From contig OZ244993.1 of NCBI GenBank assembly GCA_965223485.1, positions 2,480,001 through 2,544,000 of the forward strand: 64,000 bases of DNA. The letters run 5' to 3'. This document shows positions 53,471 through 62,396 of this stretch, in pieces. This DNA is from VXPQ01 sp965223485 (lineage in GTDB: Bacteria; Bacteroidota; Rhodothermia; Rhodothermales; VXPQ01). The position numbers were made by a program, and so were the translations under genes. Numbering within the stretch: position 1 is the first letter of the stretch; each line of letters opens with the position of its first letter. The notes under the pieces are model-generated. The model was not told the origin of the DNA and did not search any database. It saw only the letters and a program-made list of their open reading frames with translations.

Positions 53471-54926
53471 GACGGACGGTATCCGGATCCCGAGGAGAAA
53501 TCCGTAACGCATCGCTGAGTGTACGCTCCACATCCTGAAGAAGACGGTCGGAATGCTGCGCGTCTATCGGGCAATCTTCGCGGGGTGCTTCCTGTTGAGC
53601 TGCGTCGGGCAAGGATATGTTCGACGCCGTGGCTAACTCTTCATCGTCGCAATCATGCCGTAGGAAAAGATGCTGAAGCAAACGTACCCCATGGGCGAAA
53701 TCTATGCGTTCGGGATCGACGCTTTTAAGGCGCACGACAGGTACGGCAAGCAGCTTCTGCACGATAGAGCGGGTAAGGCGATCCAGTTGCTCCCGGTCCG
53801 CCTCCGAAAACTGCTGACGATATTTGTCCACTTCCTGCATCCGAATTGCTTCGAACGTCTCCGCGATAGCCTGAATGGCCGGTTGCAACGATTGATGCAG
53901 GAACACCCAGGAAACGAACTCGCTGATCATCTCGTCGACGATCCCGCCCGCATTCTCCAGCGAAGATTGAAGCATTTCCCGGGTTCTTGTTTCGGCTTTT
54001 CCTAACTGATCTATGGTAATGAGTTCGATACCGGGCAGTACGCCAATCTGCTCTTCCACACCTCGCGGTACGGAAATATCGATAATCAGCGTCGGCGTAT
54101 TCCTCATCTCCGAGGTAAACTCCGTACAATGCAACACCGGCTCCGGAGCCGATGTCGCCACAATGATCGTGTCCGACCGGGCGGCGGCGGCGTGGCGATT
54201 TTCCCAGGGTATGTAATGAGCCCGATAACGTTCGGCGGCTTCACGGGCCCGCCCCTCCGATCGGTTCGTGAACGAAAGGTGCTGTACGCCCAGCATCCGG
54301 AGCGCTTCCCCTGCTTCTTTTCCTATACGCCCGGCGCCGATAATCAGCGCGGTCGGTACGTTGGGATCTTCTCCCCGGGTTTCGCCACCGTTTGAACAAT
54401 GACTTTGGGCGTAACGCGACTTGGCGACTTCCGCAGCCCGGACAGGTACAGAGGCATTATTTTGTGAGAGATTTGTCTCATTGATGACCCGCTTTGCCGT
54501 TCGGAATGCCGTGTGCAACAGGCGGTGCATCGTCGTATTTACACATTCATGCCCCACCGCGGCGCCATAAGCCTCCTTCAGCTGAAAATAGATATGCAGG
54601 TCGCCCGGTATCAGTGATTTCATGCCGGCGGCCACCTCGAAAATATGCCGGATCGCTTCTTCGTCCCGGTAGAGAAATGCCATGTCTTCCGGCCATGTAC
54701 GACCGGCATGGTTCTCAAACGCTTCCCGCACTGTTCGTACGTCTTCTCCTGCGCCATAGAGGTAGGCTTCCGTACGATTGCAGGTTGAAAGCAGAACGAG
54801 CTCGGAACCCGGATTCAGGGAAATGTCCCGGTACAATGCATGCCCCTCCTCCCAGGCCGATGCGAAGGATTCGCGGACCTCTACCGGCGCACGCAAATAA
54901 TTGATGCCTAATGCGTAAAATGTCAT
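53460..54926 (-). CDS. hemA: Glutamyl-tRNA reductase
   Basis: 488 aa, first step of tetrapyrrole synthesis from Glu-tRNA. The catalytic Cys is in LLSTCNRTEAY (C49). The usually near-invariant LGEPQILGQ region is GDLHIYFQ here (KSLIPGDLHIYFQLKEAY), which is divergent. The NADPH domain IIGAGRIGKEAGEALRMLGV and the dimerisation helix region are intact. Heads the hem operon. A C-terminal extension of about 60 residues beyond the dimerisation domain is acidic. Confidence 0.9.
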   Translation of the reverse strand: MTFYALGINYLRAPVEVRESFASAWEEGHALYRDISLNPGSELVLLSTCNRTEAYLYGAGEDVRTVREAFENHAGRTWPEDMAFLYRDEEAIRHIFEVAAGMKSLIPGDLHIYFQLKEAYGAAVGHECVNTTMHRLLHTAFRTAKRVINETNLSQNNASVPVRAAEVAKSRYAQSHCSNGGETRGEDPNVPTALIIGAGRIGKEAGEALRMLGVQHLSFTNRSEGRAREAAERYRAHYIPWENRHAAAARSDTIIVATSAPEPVLHCTEFTSEMRNTPTLIIDISVPRGVEEQIGVLPGIELITIDQLGKAETRTREMLQSSLENAGGIVDEMISEFVSWVFLHQSLQPAIQAIAETFEAIRMQEVDKYRQQFSEADREQLDRLTRSIVQKLLAVPVVRLKSVDPERIDFAHGVRLLQHLFLRHDCDDEELATASNISLPDAAQQEAPREDCPIDAQHSDRLLQDVERTLSDALRISPRDPDTVRHES

Positions 54927-54981
54927 GGGGAGTTTATTGCCTTATGTGGCTTTTACTACAGCAAGCGCGAAAATAATAGCG

Positions 54982-55030
54982 GCGTAAAAAACCCTATTTT
55001 GCCAAAGTAGGTACAACCTTACTTTTACGC
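54982..55030. promoter_or_regulatory. Nested palindromes in hemA / M24 divergent intergenic
   Basis: Outer inverted repeat GCGTAAAA (54982-54989) and TTTTACGC (55023-55030). Inside, CCTATTTTG-C-CAAAGTAGG (54993-55011) is a 19-bp near palindrome, 8 of 9 arm pairs matching. In the 152-bp gap between divergent genes, these may be operator sites for hemA or the M24 gene. Confidence 0.45.
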
Positions 55031-55078
55031 AAAGCCGCAAAGGTGTTTCACCGGAATTCCCCATTTCAGGCAAATGTG

Positions 55079-56203
55079 ATGTCCGAATCTCCCTTCCCGG
55101 CTCGTCATGGGACCCTTTCGCGTGCGTTGGCGCATCTCGATTTACATGCTCTCGCCATCGTTCCCGGCGCCTCCCTGACGTATCTCACCGGTCTGGATTT
55201 TCACTTGAGTGAGCGCCCGACTGTGGCGTTTTTCCGGCAGAACGGCCCTCCGGTGTTTGTTGTCCCGGAGCTTGAGGAGGGCAAACTGGATGGATTTTCT
55301 GTTGATATATGTATTTGCACATATGGGGAGGATCCTTCCATTTGGCCAGAGGCGTTCCGGGAGGCCGCCCGTGCAGGTGGACTGGATGGTCAACGGATCG
55401 GGATTGAATCCGGGAGCATGCGTGTGCTCGAACTGCGTATGCTCCAGGAGGCGATGCCGGGGTCCGCGTATCCGGATGGGCACGAAGCCATTGCCTCTCT
55501 GCGCATGTGTAAGGATGCGCACGAGATCGAACGGATGCGGAGAGCTGTCCGGGTGGCCGAAGACGCCATGCGGCACACCCTTTCCGCCATAGAGCCGGGT
55601 ATCACGGAACGAGAAGCGGCCTCCTGTCTGACAGCCCGCCTTCTGGATACAGGCTGTGCCCCCGAACTTCCCTTCCCTCCCATTGTGGCCTTTGGGCCTT
55701 CCTCGGCAAACCCTCATGCTGTACCGAGCAACCGCGCACTGTGCCCCGGCGAACCGGTTTTGTGCGACTGGGGGGCGAACGTGGAAGGCTATTTTTCCGA
55801 TATGACGCGCATGTTTACGTATGGCGATCCAGGAAACGACATACGGCATATCGTCGAGGTGGTGGACCACGCCCGGCAAGCAGCAGAGCGGATTGCCGGG
55901 CCGGGCGTGCCTGCCTCGGAAGTGGACCGCGCAGCCCGTGCCGTTATTGAAAAAGCCGGTTTCGGCGAGCGTTTCATGCACCGAACCGGACACGGTGTGG
56001 GTCTGGATATCCACGAAGCGCCGTATATCCGAAGCGGTAATCCGATGCTTCTGCGTCCCGGCATGACGTTCACGATCGAACCGGGAATCTATCTGGACGG
56101 CGTGGCCGGGGCCCGGATCGAGGATATCGTGGCCGTCACCGAAAACGGCGTCGATTCGCTAAACGCCTTGTCCCACGAACTTGTGGACATTGCGGCGCGA
56201 TAG
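55079..56203 (+). CDS. M24 family peptidase (Xaa-Pro dipeptidase/aminopeptidase-like)
   Basis: 374 aa from ATG 55079. Both halves visible: a creatinase-like N-terminal domain and a pita-bread C-terminal domain with ligands D-D in LCDWGANVEGYFSDMTRMF, His in RTGHGVGLDIHEAP, Glu in TIEPGIYLDG and RIEDIV. It resembles the M24 at 6.0 kb in layout but is not a close copy, so two paralogues are present. Substrate likely proline-containing peptides. Confidence 0.9.
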   Translation: MSESPFPARHGTLSRALAHLDLHALAIVPGASLTYLTGLDFHLSERPTVAFFRQNGPPVFVVPELEEGKLDGFSVDICICTYGEDPSIWPEAFREAARAGGLDGQRIGIESGSMRVLELRMLQEAMPGSAYPDGHEAIASLRMCKDAHEIERMRRAVRVAEDAMRHTLSAIEPGITEREAASCLTARLLDTGCAPELPFPPIVAFGPSSANPHAVPSNRALCPGEPVLCDWGANVEGYFSDMTRMFTYGDPGNDIRHIVEVVDHARQAAERIAGPGVPASEVDRAARAVIEKAGFGERFMHRTGHGVGLDIHEAPYIRSGNPMLLRPGMTFTIEPGIYLDGVAGARIEDIVAVTENGVDSLNALSHELVDIAAR

Positions 56204-56229
56204 GAGGCTAAGGGATCTTCTTCCCGAAA

Positions 56230-58011
56230 CTAAGACAAGTCTCGAGCCAGCTCTTCGGCTTCCGTAATCAGGTCTTCGATGGCCGCCAGTCCGGCGTTCC
56301 ACAAAGCGGGATCCTGCAGATCGATGCCTGTTCTTCTCGCAAGTACGTGCGGCCAGTCCGATCCGCCGGCTTCCAGCAGGGCAAGGTATCGGTCCGGGAA
56401 ATCCTTCGGGTCGTCAAGGTATCGGGCGTACAGCGCAAGCACGAGCAATTCTCCGAAGGCATAGGCATACACATAGCCCGGCGTATGGATGAAGTGCGGG
56501 ATGTAGCTCCACCAATACCGGTAATGGTCCCCCAACGTTACGCTGCCCTCGAACATCTCTTCCTGGGTCTGTATCCAAAGGTCGGCAAATCGCTCCGAGC
56601 CGAGTTCCCCCCGTTCGCGGCGCTCCGTATGGATCGCATGCTCGAACCTGTTCATAGCAACTTGCCTGAATACGGTGGCGACGGTATCGTCGATTTTACC
56701 CACCAGCATGGCGAGCCGGTTGGCGGCGTTTTGCTCCTGCGCAAGCATTCCCCGGAACACGATCATCTCGCCGAAGACCGAGGCGGTCTCGGCGGTGGTC
56801 AATGGCGTATCGGCTTGCAAGACTCCTTGCCGCCTCGCCAGATACTGGTGTATGCCGTGGCCAAGTTCGTGCGCCAGCGTTTGCACATCGCGCGATCTTC
56901 CCGCAAAGTTCAGGAGGATGTACGGGTGAGTACTCGGTACGGCCCCGTGGCTAAAGGCGCCTCCTCGTTTGCCGGGAGCCGGCGGGGCGTCGATCCAACG
57001 GCGGTCGAAGAAAAGATCTGCGATGGTTCCCATCCGGGGATGGAACGCGTGGTAGGCCGTACACACGATGTCGCGGGCTTCTTCCCAGGTATACTGTCGA
57101 TCGGATTCGCCAACAGGGGCATACCGATCATAGTCGAATAACTCGTCGTACCCGAGCAGATCGCGTTTCAGGCGATAAAAACGGGCTGCCAGACCATACT
57201 TTGAGGTAACCGCCTCAATCAGTGCCTCCACGGTCTCGGCTTGTACTTCGTTGGAAAGATTCCGCTCGGACAGCCACGTCGCATAGCCGCGAAGTCGATC
57301 GTCCAGCGCCTTGTCCGCAAGGATCGTATTGAAAACGCAGGTGAGTGCACGGCGGTGTGTCACAAGCCCCTCCGTAAGGGCCAAAGCAGCCTTCTGGCGC
57401 AGGGTGCGATCCGGTTCGTGCAGCATGGACAACATTTCCTGCTCGGTTTTTTCCTCTCCGTTTATACGGAAACGCGTGGCGCCAAGCAGTTCGTCGAAGA
57501 AGCGGTTCCAGGCCCCACGCCCGGTTACGGCCTTCTCGGCCAATATCTTTTCCTCCGGCTCAGTGAGCAGGTAATCCCGTTGCAATCGTTCCACTTCGAG
57601 GTAATGGCGATACCCGGCAAGTTCTTCGGACGTGATCAGAGCGGTTGCATGCTCGTCATCGGTTTGTCCCCATTCCAGCCCGAAAAAGATGAGTTGCCGC
57701 AGGGTGCGGGTATACGCCTCGCGGACATGCTGGAGCAATGCCCCCCGTCGCTCGTCGCCGGTGTCCGTAGACCATTGTAAAAAAGCATAGGTGTATGCCT
57801 TGCCTATCCGGTCCTGAATAGCTTCCAATTGTTCAAGCGCGTTGGCCATCTCGCCCGGCGGCAGGCCTGCTACCCTGCCGCGCCAGGCCGTTGCAAAGGC
57901 CTCTGCGTCGGAGAGCGCCTGCGCAAGGTCTGTTTCCAGCAAATCCTCCGACGGGTACAAGTCGGCGAGATTCCAGCGTACCGTTTCTGCTCCGGTCTTT
58001 TTTTCGGACAT
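56230..58011 (-). CDS. M3 family oligoendopeptidase (PepF-like)
   Basis: 593 aa. Zinc-dependent peptidase that degrades oligopeptides of up to about 20 residues. HExxH is in TLAHELGHGIHQYLARRQGV, and the third ligand Glu follows in TTAETASVFGEMIVF. C-terminal M3 blocks SYIPHFIHTPGYVYAYAFGELLVLALY match. Cytosolic; no signal peptide. Confidence 0.94.
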   Translation of the reverse strand: MSEKKTGAETVRWNLADLYPSEDLLETDLAQALSDAEAFATAWRGRVAGLPPGEMANALEQLEAIQDRIGKAYTYAFLQWSTDTGDERRGALLQHVREAYTRTLRQLIFFGLEWGQTDDEHATALITSEELAGYRHYLEVERLQRDYLLTEPEEKILAEKAVTGRGAWNRFFDELLGATRFRINGEEKTEQEMLSMLHEPDRTLRQKAALALTEGLVTHRRALTCVFNTILADKALDDRLRGYATWLSERNLSNEVQAETVEALIEAVTSKYGLAARFYRLKRDLLGYDELFDYDRYAPVGESDRQYTWEEARDIVCTAYHAFHPRMGTIADLFFDRRWIDAPPAPGKRGGAFSHGAVPSTHPYILLNFAGRSRDVQTLAHELGHGIHQYLARRQGVLQADTPLTTAETASVFGEMIVFRGMLAQEQNAANRLAMLVGKIDDTVATVFRQVAMNRFEHAIHTERRERGELGSERFADLWIQTQEEMFEGSVTLGDHYRYWWSYIPHFIHTPGYVYAYAFGELLVLALYARYLDDPKDFPDRYLALLEAGGSDWPHVLARRTGIDLQDPALWNAGLAAIEDLITEAEELARDLS

Positions 58012-58128
58012 CAGGAAATAAGGGGCTATGCGAGCGTATTTCCCCCGAATTTTATCGGGGGATGCGTTTCGGGAAGTGCGTATATTGGCGCATTCCGAAC
58101 GTATTCAATCAAACATTTCATTACGACC

Positions 58129-58554
58129 ATGCTTATACGTACAGCCGAAGCCGTCTGGCAAGGCGACTTGATGAATGGAGAAGGCAGGGTGACGGTTATG
58201 GGCGAGGACGTGCCGTATTCCTTTGCTTCCCGTGTTGAAGATGGCCCTGGAACGAATCCGGAAGAACTCCTTGCCGCAGCCCACGCAGGATGTGTCTCGA
58301 TGGCATTGTCGAACGATCTGGCGAATGCAGGCTATAAGCCAAACCGGGTACATACGGTTTCCGGGGTACATCTGGTAAAAGTGGAAGGAGGTATCGCCAT
58401 TTCGCAGATCGACCTGACCATCGAGGCCGACGTTCCGGGTATCGACGAATCGACTTTTCTGGAGATGGCTGAGTCGACAAAAGCTAATTGCCCGGTCTCA
58501 AAGTTGTTTAAGGGGGCGAACATCACACTTGCCGCGACCCTCCAGGCGGGTTAA
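58129..58554 (+). CDS. OsmC-family peroxiredoxin
   Basis: 141 aa from ATG 58129. The two redox Cys are in AAHAGCVSMALS and KANCPVSKLFK, as in OsmC; GPGTNPEELLAAAHAG is the family signature. Reduces organic peroxides. Overlaps the end of convergent proA by 4 nt. Confidence 0.92.
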   Translation: MLIRTAEAVWQGDLMNGEGRVTVMGEDVPYSFASRVEDGPGTNPEELLAAAHAGCVSMALSNDLANAGYKPNRVHTVSGVHLVKVEGGIAISQIDLTIEADVPGIDESTFLEMAESTKANCPVSKLFKGANITLAATLQAG

Positions 58555-59828
58555 ACCCGGATATGTCCCTTTCCGATACCGATCCACTTGTAGCTCGTTA
58601 GCTCTTCCAGCCCCATGGGCCCGCGGGCATGGAGTTTTTGCGTACTGACGGCTACTTCGGCTCCCAGGCCGAACTGGCCGCCGTCCGAGAACCGCGTACT
58701 CGCGTTAACGAATACGGCCGCCGAGTCAATGCGGTCGACGAACGTATTTGCGCGTTCCCAATCGTTGGTCAAAATGCTGTCCGAGTGAGCCGTTCCGTGG
58801 GTTTGTATGTGCTCAATGGCGTCGTGTACGTCGTCCACGATACGGACGCTCAGTATCAGCGTCATCCATTCCTGGTCGAAATCCCCGGGTTGGGCGGCCT
58901 TGCATGCAATGCCCCCTGTCTGTTCGAGGATACTCAGTGCTTCCGGATCTGCATGAAACGTTACGCCCTGTGCATGGAGGCGCTGCGCCAGAGGCGGTAA
59001 GAGAGTATTGGCCACCTTTCTATGGATGAGCAGGGTATCCAGCGCATTACAGACGCTCGGACGCTGCACCTTGGCGTTTTCCACGATGTCTTCCGCCCTC
59101 TCCAGGTCGGCCGAGTCGTCTACAAAAATGTGACACACACCCATACCCCCTGTAATGACCGGCATGGTGCTTTTTTCCAGGCATAGCCTGTGCAACCCGG
59201 CGCCTCCACGGGGAATGATCATATCGACACAGTCGTCCAGTCGCAGCAATTGCTCAACAAGGGCCCGGTCGGGATCGCCAATATACTGGACGGCGTCAGG
59301 GGGTACCCCTGTTTGTTCCAGGGCCCGCCGGATGGCTTCGACAAGGGCAAGATTGCTTCGCAGGGTTTCCTTGCCCCCGCGAAGAATCACGGCATTGCTT
59401 GTTTTCAGGCATAGCGATGCAATGTCGATGGTTACGTTCGGACGGGCTTCATAGATCACGCCCACCACGCCGATGGGTATCCGGCGTTTGACGAGTCGCA
59501 TACCGTTCGGGAGCACGCGGCTGCCGAACTCGACGCCGACAGGGTCCGGCAGATCGATCACGGAGCGGACATCGCTTGCCAGATCGCCGAGGCGTTTTTC
59601 ATTGAGCAGCAGACGGTCCAGAATAGCCTCGGATAACCCGGCCTCTCGCCCGTCTTGTATATCCAGTGCATTTTCCCGGAGAATCGCAGCGGAGGCGCAT
59701 TCCAGTTCGTCCGCGATGGCGGCCAGCGCCACGTTTTTTGCCTCTGTGCCCAACGTGGCCAGCGAACGGCTCGCAGCCTTTGCCCTCTCCCCCATTTTGC
59801 GCACGGAGATCATTTCCTCGACAAGCAT
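58551..59828 (-). CDS. proA: Gamma-glutamyl phosphate reductase
   Basis: 425 aa from ATG 59828. Second step of proline synthesis: reduces gamma-glutamyl phosphate to the semialdehyde. Catalytic Cys in KVQRPSVCNALDTLLIH; PIGVVGVIYEARPNVTIDIASLCLKTSNAVILRGGKE and MIIPRGGAGLHR are diagnostic. It follows proB by 67 nt on the same strand. Confidence 0.96.
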   Translation of the reverse strand: MLVEEMISVRKMGERAKAASRSLATLGTEAKNVALAAIADELECASAAILRENALDIQDGREAGLSEAILDRLLLNEKRLGDLASDVRSVIDLPDPVGVEFGSRVLPNGMRLVKRRIPIGVVGVIYEARPNVTIDIASLCLKTSNAVILRGGKETLRSNLALVEAIRRALEQTGVPPDAVQYIGDPDRALVEQLLRLDDCVDMIIPRGGAGLHRLCLEKSTMPVITGGMGVCHIFVDDSADLERAEDIVENAKVQRPSVCNALDTLLIHRKVANTLLPPLAQRLHAQGVTFHADPEALSILEQTGGIACKAAQPGDFDQEWMTLILSVRIVDDVHDAIEHIQTHGTAHSDSILTNDWERANTFVDRIDSAAVFVNASTRFSDGGQFGLGAEVAVSTQKLHARGPMGLEELTSYKWIGIGKGHIRV

Positions 59829-59895
59829 GAATGTATGATGGAATGTTGCGGCGTACGACCGGGTACACACTGGCTTGCTGCCGGCCGCAGGGTGG

Positions 59896-60996
59896 TTACA
59901 TAAGAATCAGATCGTCGCGGTGGATGACGACGGGGCCATATGCGTATCCAAGTGTCTCGTGGATGCAATCGGACCGTAGTCCCTTGATACGACCCACGTC
60001 CGTGCTGTCATACCGAACAACGCCCCGGCCAAGATTCGTTTGGTCGGGGCCCGTAATCCGCACCACATCACCACGCTCGAACGAGCCGTTCACATGAATG
60101 ATTCCTGCCGGCAGGAGGCTACCGCCTCCATTGGACAGTGCTGCCGCGGCCCCTGCGTCAATCGCAACGGTTCCCGATGCGCCTGCACCCCCCAGAATCC
60201 ATCGTTTGCGGTTTCCGACCGGCGTATCGAAAGCCGAAAAACGGGTGCCGATCCGTTCTCCCGCAACGATACGGCGGATCACGTCAGGGGCGTCGCCTGC
60301 CGCAATGACCACATGGGCCCCTGCGCGGCGGGCCATGTCGGCAGCGTCCAGTTTTGTTTTCATGCCGCCGATTCCAAGGCCGGATTTACTTCCTGACGCT
60401 GCTGCATGCAGGTCGGCATCGATATCCCCCACTTCTGCAATGAGTTTCGCATCCGGACTTGTCCGGGGATCCGCAGTGAACAGGCCCGGCTGGTCGCTGA
60501 GGAGAATCAGCAGGTCCGCCTCGGCAAGCAGGGTGCACAGGGCGGACAAGTTGTCATTGTCTCCTACGCGAATTTCGGCAGTAGCTACGGCGTCGTTCTC
60601 GTTGATAACCGGAACGATCCGATGTTCGAGCAGGGTGCGTAACGTGTCCCGGGCATTCAGAAATCGATGTCGATCCTCCACGTCCGCCCGGGTAAGGAGC
60701 ATCTGACCGACATGAATATCGAACTGCGTGAAAAGCTGCTCCCAGATTTCCATGAGCCTGCTTTGCCCGACTGCCGCCAGCATTTGCTTTTCGGCCAACG
60801 AGTCGGGGCCCCTGGAAATACGGAGCCGTTCGCTTCCGGCGGCAATGGCCCCGGAGGTGCATACGATGAGTTCGTGCCCTTCCTCGTGGAGTGCGGAGCA
60901 CTGCCGAACGATCTCAAGCATCCGGACATGGTTGAGCCGCCGGGTTCCGGCGGTCAGCACGCTCGTTCCTATTTTGACGACGATACGCTTGGTCAT
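59896..60996 (-). CDS. proB: Glutamate 5-kinase
   Basis: 366 aa from ATG 60996. Phosphorylates glutamate, the first step of proline synthesis. Amino-acid kinase domain VVKIGTSVLT, CTSGAIAAGSERL, NENDAVATAEIRVGDNDNLSA; a C-terminal PUA domain from about residue 280. The tRNA-Leu gene lies 72 nt upstream on the same strand. Confidence 0.95.
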   Translation of the reverse strand: MTKRIVVKIGTSVLTAGTRRLNHVRMLEIVRQCSALHEEGHELIVCTSGAIAAGSERLRISRGPDSLAEKQMLAAVGQSRLMEIWEQLFTQFDIHVGQMLLTRADVEDRHRFLNARDTLRTLLEHRIVPVINENDAVATAEIRVGDNDNLSALCTLLAEADLLILLSDQPGLFTADPRTSPDAKLIAEVGDIDADLHAAASGSKSGLGIGGMKTKLDAADMARRAGAHVVIAAGDAPDVIRRIVAGERIGTRFSAFDTPVGNRKRWILGGAGASGTVAIDAGAAAALSNGGGSLLPAGIIHVNGSFERGDVVRITGPDQTNLGRGVVRYDSTDVGRIKGLRSDCIHETLGYAYGPVVIHRDDLILM

Positions 60997-61068
60997 ATAT
61001 ACTACCGGAATAAGCGCAGCCGGATCGGTGGATAAAAGTTCATGTTCGGGTGCAAGGAGTATTCCCTG

Positions 61069-61152
61069 TACCGGGAGCGGGATTCGAACCCGCACGGAGC
61101 ATTGCTCCAACGGATTTTAAGTCCGTTGCGTCTACCGTTCCGCCATCCCGGC
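61069..61152 (-). tRNA. tRNA-Leu (anticodon TAA)
   Basis: 84 nt on the minus strand. Acceptor GCCGGGA pairs with TCCCGGT (first pair G-T), discriminator A. Anticodon stem CGGA-CTTAAAA-TCCG gives TAA; long variable arm GGAGCAATGCTCC marks a class II tRNA, and the T-loop GGTTCGAATCC is present. 3' CCA is not encoded. Confidence 0.93.
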
Positions 61153-61380
61153 CAAAGGCCGCGGCGTCAATATTCTGTGATACAGGATCATGTCGCGCGC
61201 AACCTGCTAAAATTAAGGAAAAATCCGGCATGGCATTCTCCCGAAAATCCGCCAGCCTGTTTCATGCACCCATGTAGACTTCATGCGCAATGATCCATAG
61301 CCTCCTTTCCTCTTTTTTCGGAGAACGCCATATCGGACAAATAGATTGCCATGACTGAAAGAATAACACGAAGAAAATTA

Positions 61381-61402
61381 TATAATTCCTTGTTTAACAA
61401 GG
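61381..61402 (+). promoter_or_regulatory. TATAAT -10 and inverted repeat before antiporter
   Basis: TATAAT (61381-61386) is followed by CCTTGTT-T-AACAAGG (61388-61402), a perfect 7-bp inverted repeat that includes the AAGGAG ribosome-binding site for the ATG at 61416. No good -35 at 17 bp. It may be an operator, or a hairpin masking the ribosome site. Confidence 0.45.
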
Positions 61403-61415
61403 AGTAAAGTATACT

Positions 61416-62372
61416 ATGCCTCTCCAATTATTTCTTTTTACGCTGGGGCTTGCTCTGGTATATTTCGGCGCAGAATGGTTGCTCAAGGGCGCCGCGGGTC
61501 TGGCGTATCGGTACAGCGTAAGTCCCTTGATTGTTGGCGCCACCGTGGTGGCGCTCGGTACCTCCATGCCCGAATTTGTCTTTAACCTGTTTGCGGCCTT
61601 CTCGGATGAAGACGGTCTGGCGCTGGGGAATATCGTCGGTTCAAACATTTGCAACATTGCCCTGGTGCTTGGAGCAAGCGGGCTGGTTCTCCCTCTTCTG
61701 GCATCGCGCGATGTGCTGACGAAGGGGTACCCTTTTATGATGATTGTGCTGGTCGTTTTCTATCTGGTGGCGCTGGATGGAACGATTACGCGGATCGATG
61801 GCATGGTACTGGTTGGCATGCTGATCGTTTTTGTATTTCTGATCGTGAGGGAACGCGCGTATCACGGTGAAAAGCAGACATCGGATGGCGTTCCCCCGGA
61901 AGTTGCAAACGTTCCGGTGTCGGGCTGCAAAAAATGGATGCTCCTTTTCGCAGGCGCCCTGTTGCTTGCGGGCGGCGCCTGGCTCATGATGGAATCCGCC
62001 GTGGATATCGCTACCATGCTCGGCGTTTCTCCTGTGATAATCGGTCTGACTGTCGTCGCTGTCGGCACCAGCCTGCCCGAACTGGCTACTTCCCTCGTGG
62101 GCGCCCTGAAGGGTCAGGCAGAACTTTCAGTGGGTAACGTACTCGGCAGCAACATCCTGAATGTGTTGTTCGTTGTGGGGCCGATTTCCCTGTTTCGTCC
62201 CCTGCAAGTGGAAGCGGATGTGCTTGCCGTACATTTCCCGGTCATGCTTGCGTTCGGTGCGGTGCTCCTCCCTATTGTGTGGGTCCGGCGCAGAATCGGT
62301 CGCATAGAGGGGGCTTTTCTCTTAACAGGTTTTCTGGCCTACCTTGTCTACCTGATCATGCCGTATCTTTAA
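61416..62372 (+). CDS. Calcium/sodium antiporter family protein (YrbG-like)
   Basis: 318 aa. Ten-span CaCA membrane exchanger with two homologous alpha-repeats: GATVVALGTSMPEFVFNLFAA and GLTVVAVGTSLPELATSLVGA; each has the GTS-PE ion-binding core, and GNIVGSNICNIALVLG / GNVLGSNILNVLFVVG follow. Likely exports Ca2+ with Na+ or K+. Confidence 0.93.
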   Translation: MPLQLFLFTLGLALVYFGAEWLLKGAAGLAYRYSVSPLIVGATVVALGTSMPEFVFNLFAAFSDEDGLALGNIVGSNICNIALVLGASGLVLPLLASRDVLTKGYPFMMIVLVVFYLVALDGTITRIDGMVLVGMLIVFVFLIVRERAYHGEKQTSDGVPPEVANVPVSGCKKWMLLFAGALLLAGGAWLMMESAVDIATMLGVSPVIIGLTVVAVGTSLPELATSLVGALKGQAELSVGNVLGSNILNVLFVVGPISLFRPLQVEADVLAVHFPVMLAFGAVLLPIVWVRRRIGRIEGAFLLTGFLAYLVYLIMPYL

Positions 62373-62396
62373 CGAATACCCTGTCTCCTTCGCCGA

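Noticed and set aside
61069..61152. tRNA-Leu as an integration site for an island
   Set aside because: No repeated tRNA 3' end and no integrase nearby; flanks are core proB and an antiporter.
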